A stretch of DNA of 64,000 nucleotides, taken from Streptomyces sp. NBC_01267 (GTDB lineage Bacteria > Actinomycetota > Actinomycetes > Streptomycetales > Streptomycetaceae). The stretch spans positions 1,198,501-1,262,500 of the forward strand of contig NZ_CP108455.1 of NCBI RefSeq assembly GCF_036241575.1. Reading direction: 5' to 3'. The notes under the pieces were generated by a model. That model saw only the letters and a program-made list of their open reading frames with translations. It ran no database searches and was not told the DNA's origin. The position numbers were made by a program, and so were the translations under genes. Positions 26,201 to 33,682 of the stretch are shown here, in pieces (position 1 is the first letter of the stretch; every line of letters starts with the position of its first letter).

Positions 26201-26730
26201 GGGAAGTCCAGGTACTCGGGACCGAGAGTCTGCGGTCCGGCCTCACGTACCGGAACGGGGTTCGCCGGCGTCGCGGTGGGACCGCGGTCGGCCAGCGAGC
26301 GGACCACACCACCGGTGGCGTCGGGCACGGGCGGACCCATGTGCAGCGGCCTGCGCGGCGGCGGGGTCGCGGTGGCGGACGGCGCCGCGTGCGCGGCGGC
26401 CTGGGCCCTCACCGCACCGAGATCCACCGAGCCGGAGTCGCGCCCGCCTGCCTCGTGGGCGCCGGGTTCGGCGAGCGGCGCGGTGTCCGCCTGCGGGTGG
26501 AACTGCGGCTGGAACTGCCCGTCGGGCGGGAACTGCGCCTGCTGCTGGGGCTGCTGCGGCTCGCTCCACGCGCCCTGTGCGCCGGGCATCAGCAGCAGAT
26601 CGTCGTCCTCGGTGGGATTCTCGGAGGGGTCGAGGTAGGTGTAAGCACCGGGGGCGGGGAGGCCCGGCTGCTCCACCAAGCCTGCGTTCCCCGGCTGTCC
26701 CTCGCCCGGGACCTGGCCGGTGTCGGTCAT
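23242..26730 (-). CDS. cobT: BluB-CobT fusion with a long disordered N-terminal region
   Basis: About 1162 residues from ATG 26730 (MTDTGQVPG), preceded by GAGGGG; an ATG at 26751 is a weaker start. Residues 1 to about 590 are low-complexity Pro/Ala/Glu/Val sequence with no fold I can see. Residues about 590-805 are a nitroreductase-like BluB domain (RRDIRNGFRSDPIPHEVLLR; HSQPWDFVV; GLGVGWVSFFDEREM), the enzyme that converts FMN to dimethylbenzimidazole. Residues about 813-1160 are CobT (KPAGALGMLEIISAQL; FAGDHGVYAQGVTAWP; GEMGIANTT), with the catalytic Glu in SAEPGH near residue 1105. One protein would thus make DMB and activate it for vitamin B12. Confidence 0.9.
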   Translation of the reverse strand: MTDTGQVPGEGQPGNAGLVEQPGLPAPGAYTYLDPSENPTEDDDLLLMPGAQGAWSEPQQPQQQAQFPPDGQFQPQFHPQADTAPLAEPGAHEAGGRDSGSVDLGAVRAQAAAHAAPSATATPPPRRPLHMGPPVPDATGGVVRSLADRGPTATPANPVPVREAGPQTLGPEYLDFPRDEAEALPGPQLGAIPPQAGVAWTSQPQPVQSPTPSVPAAPAQPEAPAFPEPVAAQPETPAAAPVDVAADVPVDVPVDAAQAAAAPYAPAPGPVDAGQPAPGRFVPVEGSLPSAPHLAPTPVAVVTAPAEQPAAAQPEQAPAEPRTTEAAQVAEVPQPAEAAEPAVDAVVAAVEPAATPAPEPAAEPVVEAVAEPVTVPAPEAQPEPVLETWPDPAAVAAEAEVDAEPAGTRTVAPESVPAPAPENVPAPENVPAPENVPAPENVPAPEAVPAPEAAPVPDAVPIDAGEQQPEPVAATVPAPRHGGPAGQTPAEELTVPVPAEAEAPQETASVQEAAPPTAPAAVTEPPTAAEPRPGSVPQPESVATPAPEPQQAPVEAESAEAVAETGPTAETAEAPEAAADPAEPVTPAASGYDDAEREAVLRVMRERRDIRNGFRSDPIPHEVLLRVLEAAHTAPSVGHSQPWDFVVIRSAETRRSMHELAQRQRDAYAKSLPKGRAKQFKELKIEAILDTPVNIVVTADPTRGGRHTLGRHTQPQMAPYSSALAVENLWLAARAEGLGVGWVSFFDEREMVRALGLPEHLEVVAYLCVGYVDEFPEEPELMQAGWSKRRPLSWVVHEETYGRRALPGAEPHDLLQETITNIRPLDAKALGEAWDRQKRMTKPAGALGMLEIISAQLSGLSRMCPPPIPEPAAVAVFAGDHGVYAQGVTAWPQEVTCQMVANFLGGGAVCNAFANQVGAEVCVVDVGVAGELPATPGLLPRKVRAGTADFTTGPAMTREEALAAIEVGIETARDLVAAGNKALLTGEMGIANTTVSAALICVYTGQDPTEVTGRGTGINDEMHARKVDVVRRGLELHQPDPADPIGVLAAVGGLEHAALVGFLLGGASLRTPVILDGVSAGAAALVARAIAPEALAACIAGHRSAEPGHVAALNKLGLRPLVDLDLRLGEGTGALLALPVVQSAARAMHEVATFDSAGVTEK
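25396..25491 (-). repeat. 18-bp tandem repeat encoding VPAPEN units inside cobT
   Basis: Four perfect copies of an 18-bp unit (GGGTGCGGGGACGTTCTC on the + strand) at 25396-25467, then a 6-bp insertion and a fifth copy with one mismatch (25474-25491). It encodes (VPAPEN)n at about residues 413-445 of the fusion protein and flanking degenerate PAPEA units. Likely to vary in copy number between strains. Confidence 0.95.
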
Positions 26731-27041
26731 GCGTACCCCTCGCCCATCCATAGTGCTCCTTCAGCCCTTTACCGGGTCGCCCGTACTGAGAACAACGAGC
26801 GGGCACGCCGCGCGGTACGAAAGGCCTGCGGACACTCAGTATGGTCACGGCCGTTCGACGCCGTGCAGGGATTCCTGCCACGGTCCGCTGTGGGCTGCGC
26901 CACGTTGCGCGTCCCCGGTGCCGCCGTACCACACCAGGCCCCAAAACGGTTCCCTTTTCCGGACATTGGCGAACGAAGCGCCGAACCCCCAGCTGCGGTA
27001 CAACAGTCGGCCAGCCTACCCCGCGCCGTCCCGCAGCAGGG
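26731..27041. other. Region between cobL and cobT
   Basis: About 310 bp with no convincing gene. I looked for a cobalamin riboswitch B12-box core and did not find one on the minus strand. It probably carries the cobT promoter, but I cannot place it. Confidence 0.4.
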
Positions 27042-28220
27042 TCAGGGGCCACTTTCCGGACGGCGGCCGGACACCAGGAAGACCACCGACCGCGTGCGTT
27101 CCGCCCAGGACCGGGTGTCCAGATCCACGGACTGCAGCAACGCGCATTCGACGAGGTATCCGCCCTCGGCCAGAGCGGCTCCGAGCGCCTCGGCCTCGTC
27201 CCGGGTACCGGCGTGCGTCACGATGCGCTCGGGCCTGCGGTCGGCGCAGGCGGTGACAACTGCTGCCCCGCCGCCCCCGATCCGTACGACATCGGGCTCG
27301 GGAAGCCGCTCCAGGACATGGGGTGCGCGTCCGTGGATGATCTGGAGCCGCACGCCGAAGCGGCGGGCGGCGGCGTCGGTGCGCGCGCAGGCGGCGGGGT
27401 CGGCGTCGACGGCGATGACCGCGGCGCCGAAGCGGGCCGCCTCGACGGAGAGCGCCCCGCTGCCGGAGCCGATGTCCCAGACCAGGTCGCCGGTGCGCGG
27501 GCCGAGACGGGCCAGTTGGGCGGCGCGCAGCCCGGCGTGCTCGCCCTCGTTCAGGCCCTCTCCGTACTCCGCGGGCGGCAGCGCCCAGCCCCGTACGGCG
27601 GGGGCCTCGGCCGCTCCGTTGCCGCCGATGACGATGACGACATTCGGGTCGCGCCAGGTGTGGTCCGCCGCCTTGTCGGAGGTCAGCACGGTGACCTGCT
27701 CGCGCTCGGTGCCGAGTTCCTCGCAGATGACGAAGGTGCGGTGGACGCCTTCGAGGAGCAGGGCCAGCTCCGCGGGTCCGGCGCCGGGCGAGGTGAGCAC
27801 GGCGACCTTGCCGTGCGCCCGGCAGACATTGACCGCGCGCCGGAGCGTACGCGGGTGGGCGACGACGACCTCCGCGTCGTCCCACGGCATCCCGGCGCGG
27901 GCGAAAGCGGCGGCGACGGAGGAGACCGCGGGGACTACCTCGACCTCCAGGCCGTGTTCGGGCGCACGCAGGGTGCGTACGACGCCGTGGAAGCCCGGGT
28001 CTCCGTCGGCGAGGACAACGGCGCTGCCACGGTGCCCGGCGATCCGGCGGGCGGCGAGACTCACGCTGCCCAGGCGGATCCGCTCGGCGGAGGCGGGCAC
28101 TTCCGGAAGTGCGAGGTGGTGGGCGGCTCCGGCCACCAGGGTGGCCGCGGAGAGAGCGGACCTGGCGGCTGCGGTGAGGGGCGATCCGTCCCAGCCGATC
28201 ACCGTGACCCGGTCGGCCAT
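27042..28220 (-). CDS. cobL: Precorrin-6Y C5,15-methyltransferase (decarboxylating)
   Basis: 392 residues from ATG 28220 with AGGAG nine bases upstream. The N-terminal CbiE-type methyltransferase (VTVIGWDGSPL; LADGDPGFHGVVRTL) is fused to a C-terminal CbiT-type Rossmann methyltransferase (DLVWDIGSGSGALSVEAARF; VIAVDADPAACAR; VVRIGGGGAAVV). The fusion, as in aerobic CobL, carries out two methylations plus decarboxylation in corrin-ring synthesis. It is upstream of the cobT fusion on the same strand but 310 bp away. Confidence 0.93.
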   Translation of the reverse strand: MADRVTVIGWDGSPLTAAARSALSAATLVAGAAHHLALPEVPASAERIRLGSVSLAARRIAGHRGSAVVLADGDPGFHGVVRTLRAPEHGLEVEVVPAVSSVAAAFARAGMPWDDAEVVVAHPRTLRRAVNVCRAHGKVAVLTSPGAGPAELALLLEGVHRTFVICEELGTEREQVTVLTSDKAADHTWRDPNVVIVIGGNGAAEAPAVRGWALPPAEYGEGLNEGEHAGLRAAQLARLGPRTGDLVWDIGSGSGALSVEAARFGAAVIAVDADPAACARTDAAARRFGVRLQIIHGRAPHVLERLPEPDVVRIGGGGAAVVTACADRRPERIVTHAGTRDEAEALGAALAEGGYLVECALLQSVDLDTRSWAERTRSVVFLVSGRRPESGP

Positions 28221-28365
28221 CGTCGTCAGTCTCCTGGTGTTGTCACTCGAACCGGTGCGGGTGCGCTGCCCGTACCGGCGCAGGTGGGCAGGTGGGCAGG
28301 TGGAGTAGGGAGAGGGAGCACCGCGAGAGTACCCGCTGCGGCCGGCGGCCGACGAGAGGCGGGGG

Positions 28366-29013
28366 TCAGTTCCAGTCGTCGAAGGTGCCGTACCCGTTGG
28401 CCTCGGCCAGCTGGTCGGCGATCCCGTCCAGGTCCTCGGGCAGCAGGCTCCACACGATGAGGTCGGTGCGGATGTCGGTCCAGCCGCCGTCCGTGCCGTT
28501 CTCGGTCCGGGTCCGCGCTATCCAGGCGTTGCGCAGGACGCCCTCGCTGATGCAGCCGGCTTTCTGGGCGACCTGCTGGGCCGCCGTGTTGTCGGCGGGG
28601 GTGCGCAACTCGATGCGTTCGAACTTCTGGTCCCGGAAGAGCCACTGCGCGACGGCGAGCACCGCCTCGGTGGCGTACCCCTCGCCGCGCGCCCAGGGGG
28701 CGGTGACATAGCGGACCTCGGTGGCGAGGGTGCGCCAGTTGGTGGCGCGCAGATGGATCGTCCCGACGAGCCGCTGGGTGAGGAACTCGGTGACGGCGAG
28801 GACGATGCCGCGCCCGGTGGTGCGCTCGGCGGGCGCGATCCTGCGGACCCACCGTTCACCGTCGATGTGCTGGTACGGGTGGGGCGCCGAGGTCCACGCG
28901 GTGACCATCTCGTCGTTCATCATGTCGGCCAGCGGCGGGATGTCCGCCTCCTCGAAGGGGCGCAGCACCAGCCGGTCCGTGCTGATGGAGATGTCCGGGA
29001 AGGTGGTCGTCAT
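28366..29013 (-). CDS. RimJ/RimL-like GNAT N-acetyltransferase
   Basis: 215 residues from ATG 29013 (MTTTFPDIS), chosen over ATG 29025 because a GGAG sits six bases before it. GNAT features: TDRLVLRPFEEADIPPLADM at the N-terminus, RYVTAPWARGEGYATEAV (acetyl-CoA loop) and RIELRTPADNTAAQQVAQKA. The RLVLRP start and NxAAxxxxxKAG ending are typical of the RimJ/RimL group, which acetylates ribosomal protein N-termini or small molecules. The substrate is unknown. A terminator separates it from metQ. Confidence 0.87.
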   Translation of the reverse strand: MTTTFPDISISTDRLVLRPFEEADIPPLADMMNDEMVTAWTSAPHPYQHIDGERWVRRIAPAERTTGRGIVLAVTEFLTQRLVGTIHLRATNWRTLATEVRYVTAPWARGEGYATEAVLAVAQWLFRDQKFERIELRTPADNTAAQQVAQKAGCISEGVLRNAWIARTRTENGTDGGWTDIRTDLIVWSLLPEDLDGIADQLAEANGYGTFDDWN

Positions 29014-29095
29014 GCGCTGCTCCATGGCCGGGACCGACGTAAAGCCACAGCATGCAGCATGACGGCCGGGCGCCGCACGGCCGGGTGCGCGCGGA

Positions 29096-29130
29096 GAGGC
29101 CCCGCGTACCGGACGGGTACGCGGGGCCTC
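29096..29130. terminator. Terminator of the metNIQ operon
   Basis: Perfect 15-bp stem (29096-29110 with 29116-29130), 5-base loop, 18 bases downstream of the metQ stop. Strong on either strand. Confidence 0.85.
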
Positions 29131-29148
29131 GCAAGAACCGTGCGGGTG

Positions 29149-30009
29149 TCAGGGCTTGACGGCTCCGAAGGCGGGGATGACCGCGCCCTGGTACTTGTCG
29201 TCGATGAACTTCTTCACCTGCGGGGAGTTGAGGAGCTCGGCGAGCTTCACCACGCGCGGGTCCTTCTCGCTCCCCTTCTTGACCACGAGGATGTTGGCGT
29301 ACGGGTTGCCGTCGGCCTTCTCCAGGGCGAGCGCGTCCTTGGCGGGCGTGAGCTTCGCGTCGATCGCGTAGTTGCCGTTGATCACGGCGGCGTCGACGTC
29401 GTCCAGGGCGCGGGGCAGCGTGGCCGCCTCCAGCTCCTTGAACTTCAGGCCCTTGCTGTCCTTGATGTCCGAGAGCCCGGCGTCACTTCCCACGCCGGGC
29501 TTGAGGGTGATCAGCCCGTTGTCCGCGAGCAGCTTCAGCGCGCGGCCCTCGTTGGTCGTGTCGTTGGGGACGGCCACCGTCTTGCCCGAGGTGAGGGACT
29601 TCAGGTCCTTGGTCTTCTTCGAGTACAGCCCCAGCGGCTCCAGGTGCACGCCGACGACGGGCACGAGGTGGGTGCCGTTCTTCTTGTTGAAGTCGTCGAG
29701 GTAGGGCTTGTGCTGGAAGAAGTTCGCATCGACCTGGCCGGTCTCGGTGGCCTTGTTCGGCAGGACGTAGTCGGTGAACTCCTTGACCTGGAGCTTGAGT
29801 CCGGCCTTGGCCGCCAGATGGGTCTTGACGTAGTCGAGGATGTCGGCGTGCGGGACCGGGGAGGCCGCGACGATCAGCGGCTTGCTGGTGTCCGCCTTGG
29901 CGCCCTCGGGCTTGCTGGACGGGTCGGACGAGGTGCCGCAGGCGGTGAGACCGAAGGCCAGGGCGGCGACGGCGGCAGCGGACACGGAGATCTTGACTGA
30001 GTTACGCAC
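29149..30009 (-). CDS. metQ: Methionine-binding lipoprotein MetQ
   Basis: 286 residues from GTG 30009. Lipoprotein signal peptide with lipobox LTAC at about residue 24 (AALAFGLTACGTSSD). The mature protein matches the NlpA/MetQ family: PLIVAASPVPHADILDYVK, VDANFFQHKPYLDDFNKKNG, VPNDTTNEGRALKLL, AAVINGNYAIDAKL. It captures methionine (possibly D-Met or formyl-Met) outside the membrane and hands it to MetI. It is the last gene of metN-metI-metQ. Confidence 0.95.
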   Translation of the reverse strand: MRNSVKISVSAAAVAALAFGLTACGTSSDPSSKPEGAKADTSKPLIVAASPVPHADILDYVKTHLAAKAGLKLQVKEFTDYVLPNKATETGQVDANFFQHKPYLDDFNKKNGTHLVPVVGVHLEPLGLYSKKTKDLKSLTSGKTVAVPNDTTNEGRALKLLADNGLITLKPGVGSDAGLSDIKDSKGLKFKELEAATLPRALDDVDAAVINGNYAIDAKLTPAKDALALEKADGNPYANILVVKKGSEKDPRVVKLAELLNSPQVKKFIDDKYQGAVIPAFGAVKP

Positions 30010-30081
30010 GAAAAGTGCCTCTTTCTGGTGGTGCGGGATGTCGCCCGGACAAGGAGTGCGGGCTCTGTGCGGAGGAAAGTT

Positions 30082-30753
30082 CTACGAGGAGGTGCGCCCC
30101 CGGCGCGCCAGCAGACGTACGGCCGCGTCGCCGATCAGCTGGATCAGGGTGACGAGCACGACCAGCACGATCACTGTCGCGATCATGAAGTTGTTCTCGA
30201 AGCGCTGGTAGCCGTAGGTGATCGCCTTGGAGCCGAGCCCTTCGCCGCCGACCGCTCCGGCCATCGCGGAGTACCCGATGAGGACGATGACGGTGGTGGT
30301 GACTCCGGAGACCAGCGACGGCAGCGACTGCGGGAGCAGCACCTTGCGGACGATGGTGGGCACGCTGCCGCCCATCGACTGGACCGCTTCGACGAGGCCG
30401 TGGTCGACCTCGCGGACGGCGGTCTCGACGAGCCGGGCGAAGAAGGGGATGGCGCCGATCGCGAGGGGCACGATCATCGCCGTCGGGCCGATGAAGGTGC
30501 CGACGACGAAGGTGGTGAACGGGATCAGCGCGATCAGCAGGATGATGAACGGCAGGGAGCGCCCGATGTTCACGATCACGCCGACGATCTTGTTGACCGG
30601 GCGGTTCTGGAGCAGCCCGCCCTTGTCGGTGAGGACCAGGAGCACCCCGAGCGGCAGCCCGACGAGGACCGTGACGACCGTGGCCCACAGGACCATGTAG
30701 AGGGTGTCGGTGGTTCCCTGGGAGAGCAGCGGCTGCATTTCCGACCAGTTCAC
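30082..30753 (-). CDS. metI: Methionine ABC transporter permease MetI
   Basis: 223 residues from GTG 30753, which overlaps the metN stop (GTGA). Five to six transmembrane helices with the permease EAA loop (LVEAVQSMGGSVPTIVRKV). Start MNWSEMQPLLSQGTTDTLYM is typical of MetI. It forms the membrane channel of the MetNIQ importer; translation is probably coupled to metN. Confidence 0.95.
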   Translation of the reverse strand: MNWSEMQPLLSQGTTDTLYMVLWATVVTVLVGLPLGVLLVLTDKGGLLQNRPVNKIVGVIVNIGRSLPFIILLIALIPFTTFVVGTFIGPTAMIVPLAIGAIPFFARLVETAVREVDHGLVEAVQSMGGSVPTIVRKVLLPQSLPSLVSGVTTTVIVLIGYSAMAGAVGGEGLGSKAITYGYQRFENNFMIATVIVLVVLVTLIQLIGDAAVRLLARRGRTSS

Positions 30754-31787
30754 TTGACGCCCTCCTCGGTGAGCACGGGGATCTCGGCACCGGCCACTTC
30801 GACCTGGAGGCCCTGTTCGCGCAGGAACCCGATGGGCACGACGTTCTCCTCGAACGAGCCGGGCAGTTCGATGCGCATCCGGCCGATCTGGTGACCGCCG
30901 ACGGTGTCCATCGCTGCACCCAGGATCGATATGTCGATGTTGTAGGTACGGGAGAGCTGGGAGATGACCGGGCGGGCGGTGCTGTCCCCGTGGAAGGTGA
31001 TGTCGATGACCGTGCGGCCCGGTTCCGAGGGGTCGCCGCCCACCGGGAACAGCTCGTGGGCGAGTTCGGAGCCGGGGGTCGCGAGGAGTTCGCCGACGGT
31101 TCCCGACTCCACGATCCGGCCCCGCTTCATCAGCGCGGCCGAGTCGCAGACCGTCTTGACGACGTCCATCTCGTGCGTGATGAGCAGGACGGTCAGACCC
31201 AGCTGCCGGTTGAGATCGCGCAGCAGCTGAAGGATCGAGCGGGTGGTCTCCGGGTCGAGGGCGGACGTCGCCTCGTCGGACAGCAGGACCTTCGGGTCAC
31301 CCGCCAGCGCTCGGGCGATGCCGACGCGCTGCTTCTGCCCGCCGGAGAGCTGCCCGGGATAGGACTTCGCCCGGTCGGCGAGCCCGACCAGTTCCAGCAG
31401 TTCGAGCGCCTTGCGCGAGCGGGTCCTGCCGGTGACTCCGAGGATCTCCAGCGGCAGTTCGACGTTGTCCTGCACGGTGCGCGAGGACAGCAGGTTGAAG
31501 TGCTGGAAGACCATGCCGATGCGGCTGCGGGCGGCGCGCAGTTCACGGCCTGCGCGGGAGCCGCGTCCGGCGAGGGCGGTGAGGTCGACACCGTCCACGC
31601 TCACGGTGCCCGAGGTGGGCCGCTCGAGGAGGTTGACGCAGCGGATGAGCGAGGACTTCCCGGCGCCGCTCTGCCCTACGACGCCGAACACCTCGCCCTC
31701 CCGTACGTGCAGATCGACCCCGTCCAGGGCGGTGACCTCACGGCTGCGCGAGGCGTAGACCTTCGTCAGGCCGGTGGTGGTGATCAC
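30750..31787 (-). CDS. metN: Methionine ABC transporter ATPase MetN
   Basis: 345 residues from GTG 31787 (MITTTGLTKVY). Walker A GQSGAGKSS, Q-loop VFQHFNLL, signature LSGGQKQRV, Walker B KVLLSDEATSALD and H-loop LLITHEMDV are all present. A C-terminal NIL (ACT-like) domain follows (residues about 260-345, VIDITFHGDSTARPVISQLS), which in E. coli MetN binds methionine and inhibits transport (trans-inhibition). First gene of the metNIQ operon, about 210 bp after a putative Met/Cys leader peptide. Confidence 0.95.
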   Translation of the reverse strand: MITTTGLTKVYASRSREVTALDGVDLHVREGEVFGVVGQSGAGKSSLIRCVNLLERPTSGTVSVDGVDLTALAGRGSRAGRELRAARSRIGMVFQHFNLLSSRTVQDNVELPLEILGVTGRTRSRKALELLELVGLADRAKSYPGQLSGGQKQRVGIARALAGDPKVLLSDEATSALDPETTRSILQLLRDLNRQLGLTVLLITHEMDVVKTVCDSAALMKRGRIVESGTVGELLATPGSELAHELFPVGGDPSEPGRTVIDITFHGDSTARPVISQLSRTYNIDISILGAAMDTVGGHQIGRMRIELPGSFEENVVPIGFLREQGLQVEVAGAEIPVLTEEGVK

Positions 31788-32344
31788 AGAATTTCCGTCA
31801 CTGTCGAGTGCGCGGCGCGGTGTCCGCCGGCACGGGGCATTCGTCTGGATGCGCGGCACGGCCGTAACGGTGGTGACCGGAAGGCGCTGCGCGCGGGGCG
31901 AGTCCGCTGCCGTCCACGGTGGAACGTACGGACTCGAACGGCCGGACTCGAACGGTTCGGCTCTCGGTCCCGCTTCGGGGCGCGGGCAAGGACCCTCAGA
32001 AAGCGCGCATTCGACACATACAACGAGCACCGGGCGTCGTGATCGCCTCGGTCGCAAAGGTGCGGCTGCTCGTCGTGGTCATGCGGCAAGTAAAGCAGAC
32101 GTGAGGAGCGCCCCCTTCCGGCTGTCCGAATACCGGACGCCGGTGGATCGGTCGTCCCGAGCCTGCCGAAACCGCCGTCGAACCGCTTGTGACCTGCGTC
32201 GATGCCATGTCGGCCGGGACGGTCACGGCGTCGGGCGGCACCCGGCGGCACCCGTGCGCTGTGGCCAAGGCCACGATCTTGGTCCCGGCCCCGGAGCCGG
32301 GGGCGCGCGCGGCGGACCGTTCGCCCCGTAATACCCTCGGCTCC
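31788..32344. other. Divergent leader region upstream of metN
   Basis: 557 bp between metN and the membrane protein at 32345. It holds the leader-peptide frame (31996-32082), a GC-rich hairpin directly after its stop (GGTCCCGC at 31966-31973 pairing with 31982-31986 and 31992-31994) and a 13-bp direct repeat, CGGACTCGAACGG, at 31929-31941 and 31943-31955. A GTCCG-N5-CGGAC inverted repeat lies further upstream, at about 32123-32137. No SAM-I, SAM-II or SAM-IV core is recognisable. Confidence 0.5.
31996..32082 (-). CDS. Putative Met/Cys leader peptide of the metNIQ operon
   Basis: 28 codons from ATG 32082: MTTTSSRTFATEAITTPG, then ARCMCRMRAF and TGA. Residues 21-25 are Cys-Met-Cys-Arg-Met, coded TGT ATG TGT CGA ATG, using codons (TGT, CGA) that are rare in Streptomyces. 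A TTTACT hexamer (32089-32094) six bases before the ATG would give a leaderless mRNA, a common form for actinobacterial attenuator peptides. A GC-rich hairpin follows the stop at once, and metN begins about 210 bp on. Ribosome stalling at Cys/Met codons could switch the downstream structure. Inference; no direct evidence of translation. Confidence 0.55.
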   Translation of the reverse strand: MTTTSSRTFATEAITTPGARCMCRMRAF

Positions 32345-32704
32345 ATGCTTGTCGCCCTGACGGTCGTGGTCACAGTGGCCGCGCTCGCACTCGCCGCCTG
32401 GTGCGGCTACGCCGCCTACCGGGACCAGCCCACCAAGGACTGGCACTTCATCGGCATGGCCGTGGTGTCGGTCCTCGCACTGGCACAGCTGGTCGTCGGA
32501 ATCGTGCAACTGGGGCGGGGTGAGCAGCCGGAGCAGGGCAAGGCGATCTTCATCGCGTATCTGATCGGCGCGTTCGCCGCCGTGCCCGCGGCCGGGTTCC
32601 TCTCGCTGACCGAACGGACCCGCTGGGGGCCGGTGACGGTGGCCGCGGGCGCGGTGGTCCTGGCCGTGCTGGAAGTCCGGCTCTACGACATCTGGGGAAA
32701 CTGA
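32345..32704 (+). CDS. Small integral membrane protein (four helices)
   Basis: 119 residues from ATG 32345. Four hydrophobic segments (ALTVVVTVAALALAAWCGYA; FIGMAVVSVLALAQLVVGIV; IFIAYLIGAFAAVPAAGF; VTVAAGAVVLAVLEVRLYDI) with short loops. There is no enzymatic motif. It is two bases upstream of the next gene (TGACGATG), so the pair is one transcription unit. Function unknown; conserved pairs of this kind occur widely in Streptomyces. Confidence 0.8.
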   Translation: MLVALTVVVTVAALALAAWCGYAAYRDQPTKDWHFIGMAVVSVLALAQLVVGIVQLGRGEQPEQGKAIFIAYLIGAFAAVPAAGFLSLTERTRWGPVTVAAGAVVLAVLEVRLYDIWGN

Positions 32705-32706
32705 CG

Positions 32707-33117
32707 ATGACCACAGCCGAGGAGAAGCCCCGGTACGAGCTGGGCACGGGGCCGGGCCGGGTGCTCGTCTGGTTCTACGGAGTGTTCACGGTCGCCGCGG
32801 CGTCCCGCTCGATCGTCCAGATGATCATGGACTTCGGGAAGGCCCCGCTCGCCTACTCGCTGTCGGCCGTCGCCGCCGTGGTGTACGGCTTCATCACCTA
32901 CTCGCTGGTCCGCGGCGGGGAGAAGGCACGCCGGGCGGCGCTGGTCTGCTGCGCCGCCGAGCTGCTCTTCGTCCTCGTCGTCGGCACCTGGACACTGGCC
33001 GCGCCGGACGCGTTCCCGGACGCCACGGTCTGGTCGGACTACGGGATGGGCTACCTCTTCATCCCGGTGATCCTGCCGGTGCTGGGCATGCTGTGGCTGC
33101 GCAGGGCCAGGCGCTGA
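32707..33117 (+). CDS. Small integral membrane protein, paired with upstream gene
   Basis: 136 residues from ATG 32707, two bases after the preceding stop. Four hydrophobic helices (VLVWFYGVFTVAAASRSIVQ; LAYSLSAVAAVVYGFITYSL; ALVCCAAELLFVLVVGTWTL; YLFIPVILPVLGMLWLRRA). The short charged N-terminus is cytoplasmic. No motif links it to a known transporter. Co-transcription with its neighbour suggests a two-component membrane assembly; function unknown. Confidence 0.82.
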   Translation: MTTAEEKPRYELGTGPGRVLVWFYGVFTVAAASRSIVQMIMDFGKAPLAYSLSAVAAVVYGFITYSLVRGGEKARRAALVCCAAELLFVLVVGTWTLAAPDAFPDATVWSDYGMGYLFIPVILPVLGMLWLRRARR

Positions 33118-33142
33118 TCCGGCAGGATCTCCCCGGCAGGTC

Positions 33143-33646
33143 CTAGGCGCTCTGTACGTACGCCCGCGCCCCGGCCTCCTTCTCCAGCGTCACCACGGTG
33201 AGTGCGCGACCGACCCGCTCCGTGGACACCGGTACGTATCCATGGCTGCGGTACAGCCGCAGATTGCCCTCGCTGCGCTGTCCGGTGAACAGCTGGAAGC
33301 GCTTGGCGGCGGCCTCGGAGGCGAACTGCCTCTCGATGGCGGTGAGCAGCCGGCCACCGATGCCGTGCCGCTGCATCCTCGGGTGCACGATCAGTTTGGC
33401 GATCCGGACCGTGCCCGAGGCGTCGACCCCGCCGCGTACCGACGCCACCACTTCGTCTCCCAGGCGGGCCACCAGCCCGTACCCGTCGGCCAGTTCGGCC
33501 CGCAGGGCGTCCAGGGTCTGGGTGAGCGGTTCGATGGAGTAGTCGCCGTAGAGCTCGGCCTCGCCCTGGTAGCACAGATACTGCAGCTTGAGGATCTGCT
33601 CGGTGTCCTGCGCAGTTGCCCCCGAGATGGTCACGCTCATGCCCAT
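33143..33646 (-). CDS. GNAT N-acetyltransferase
   Basis: 167 residues from ATG 33646, preceded by GGGAGG nine bases upstream (ATG 33640 is an alternative). Single GNAT domain: AKLIVHPRMQRHGIGGRLL (acetyl-CoA loop) and FTGQRSEGNLRLYRSHGYVP. Substrate unknown. It is 36 bp downstream of the sigma-like gene on the same strand and probably co-transcribed with it. Confidence 0.85.
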   Translation of the reverse strand: MGMSVTISGATAQDTEQILKLQYLCYQGEAELYGDYSIEPLTQTLDALRAELADGYGLVARLGDEVVASVRGGVDASGTVRIAKLIVHPRMQRHGIGGRLLTAIERQFASEAAAKRFQLFTGQRSEGNLRLYRSHGYVPVSTERVGRALTVVTLEKEAGARAYVQSA

Positions 33647-33682
33647 GTGTGCATGCCTCCCGCTCACTTGTCCGCCCGATGT

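Noticed and set aside
26731..27041. Cobalamin riboswitch before the cobT fusion
   Set aside because: No B12-box-like core or pairing partners were seen on the minus strand.
23284..28308. A very long open frame on the + strand across cobT and cobL
   Set aside because: It is an antisense shadow created by high GC and the biased codon use of the real minus-strand genes; its translation is compositionally odd (Gly/Arg-rich) and has no domains.
31788..32344. SAM riboswitch upstream of metN
   Set aside because: I could not find the conserved cores of SAM-I, SAM-II or SAM-IV; the leader-peptide explanation fits the sequence better. A covariance-model search would settle it.
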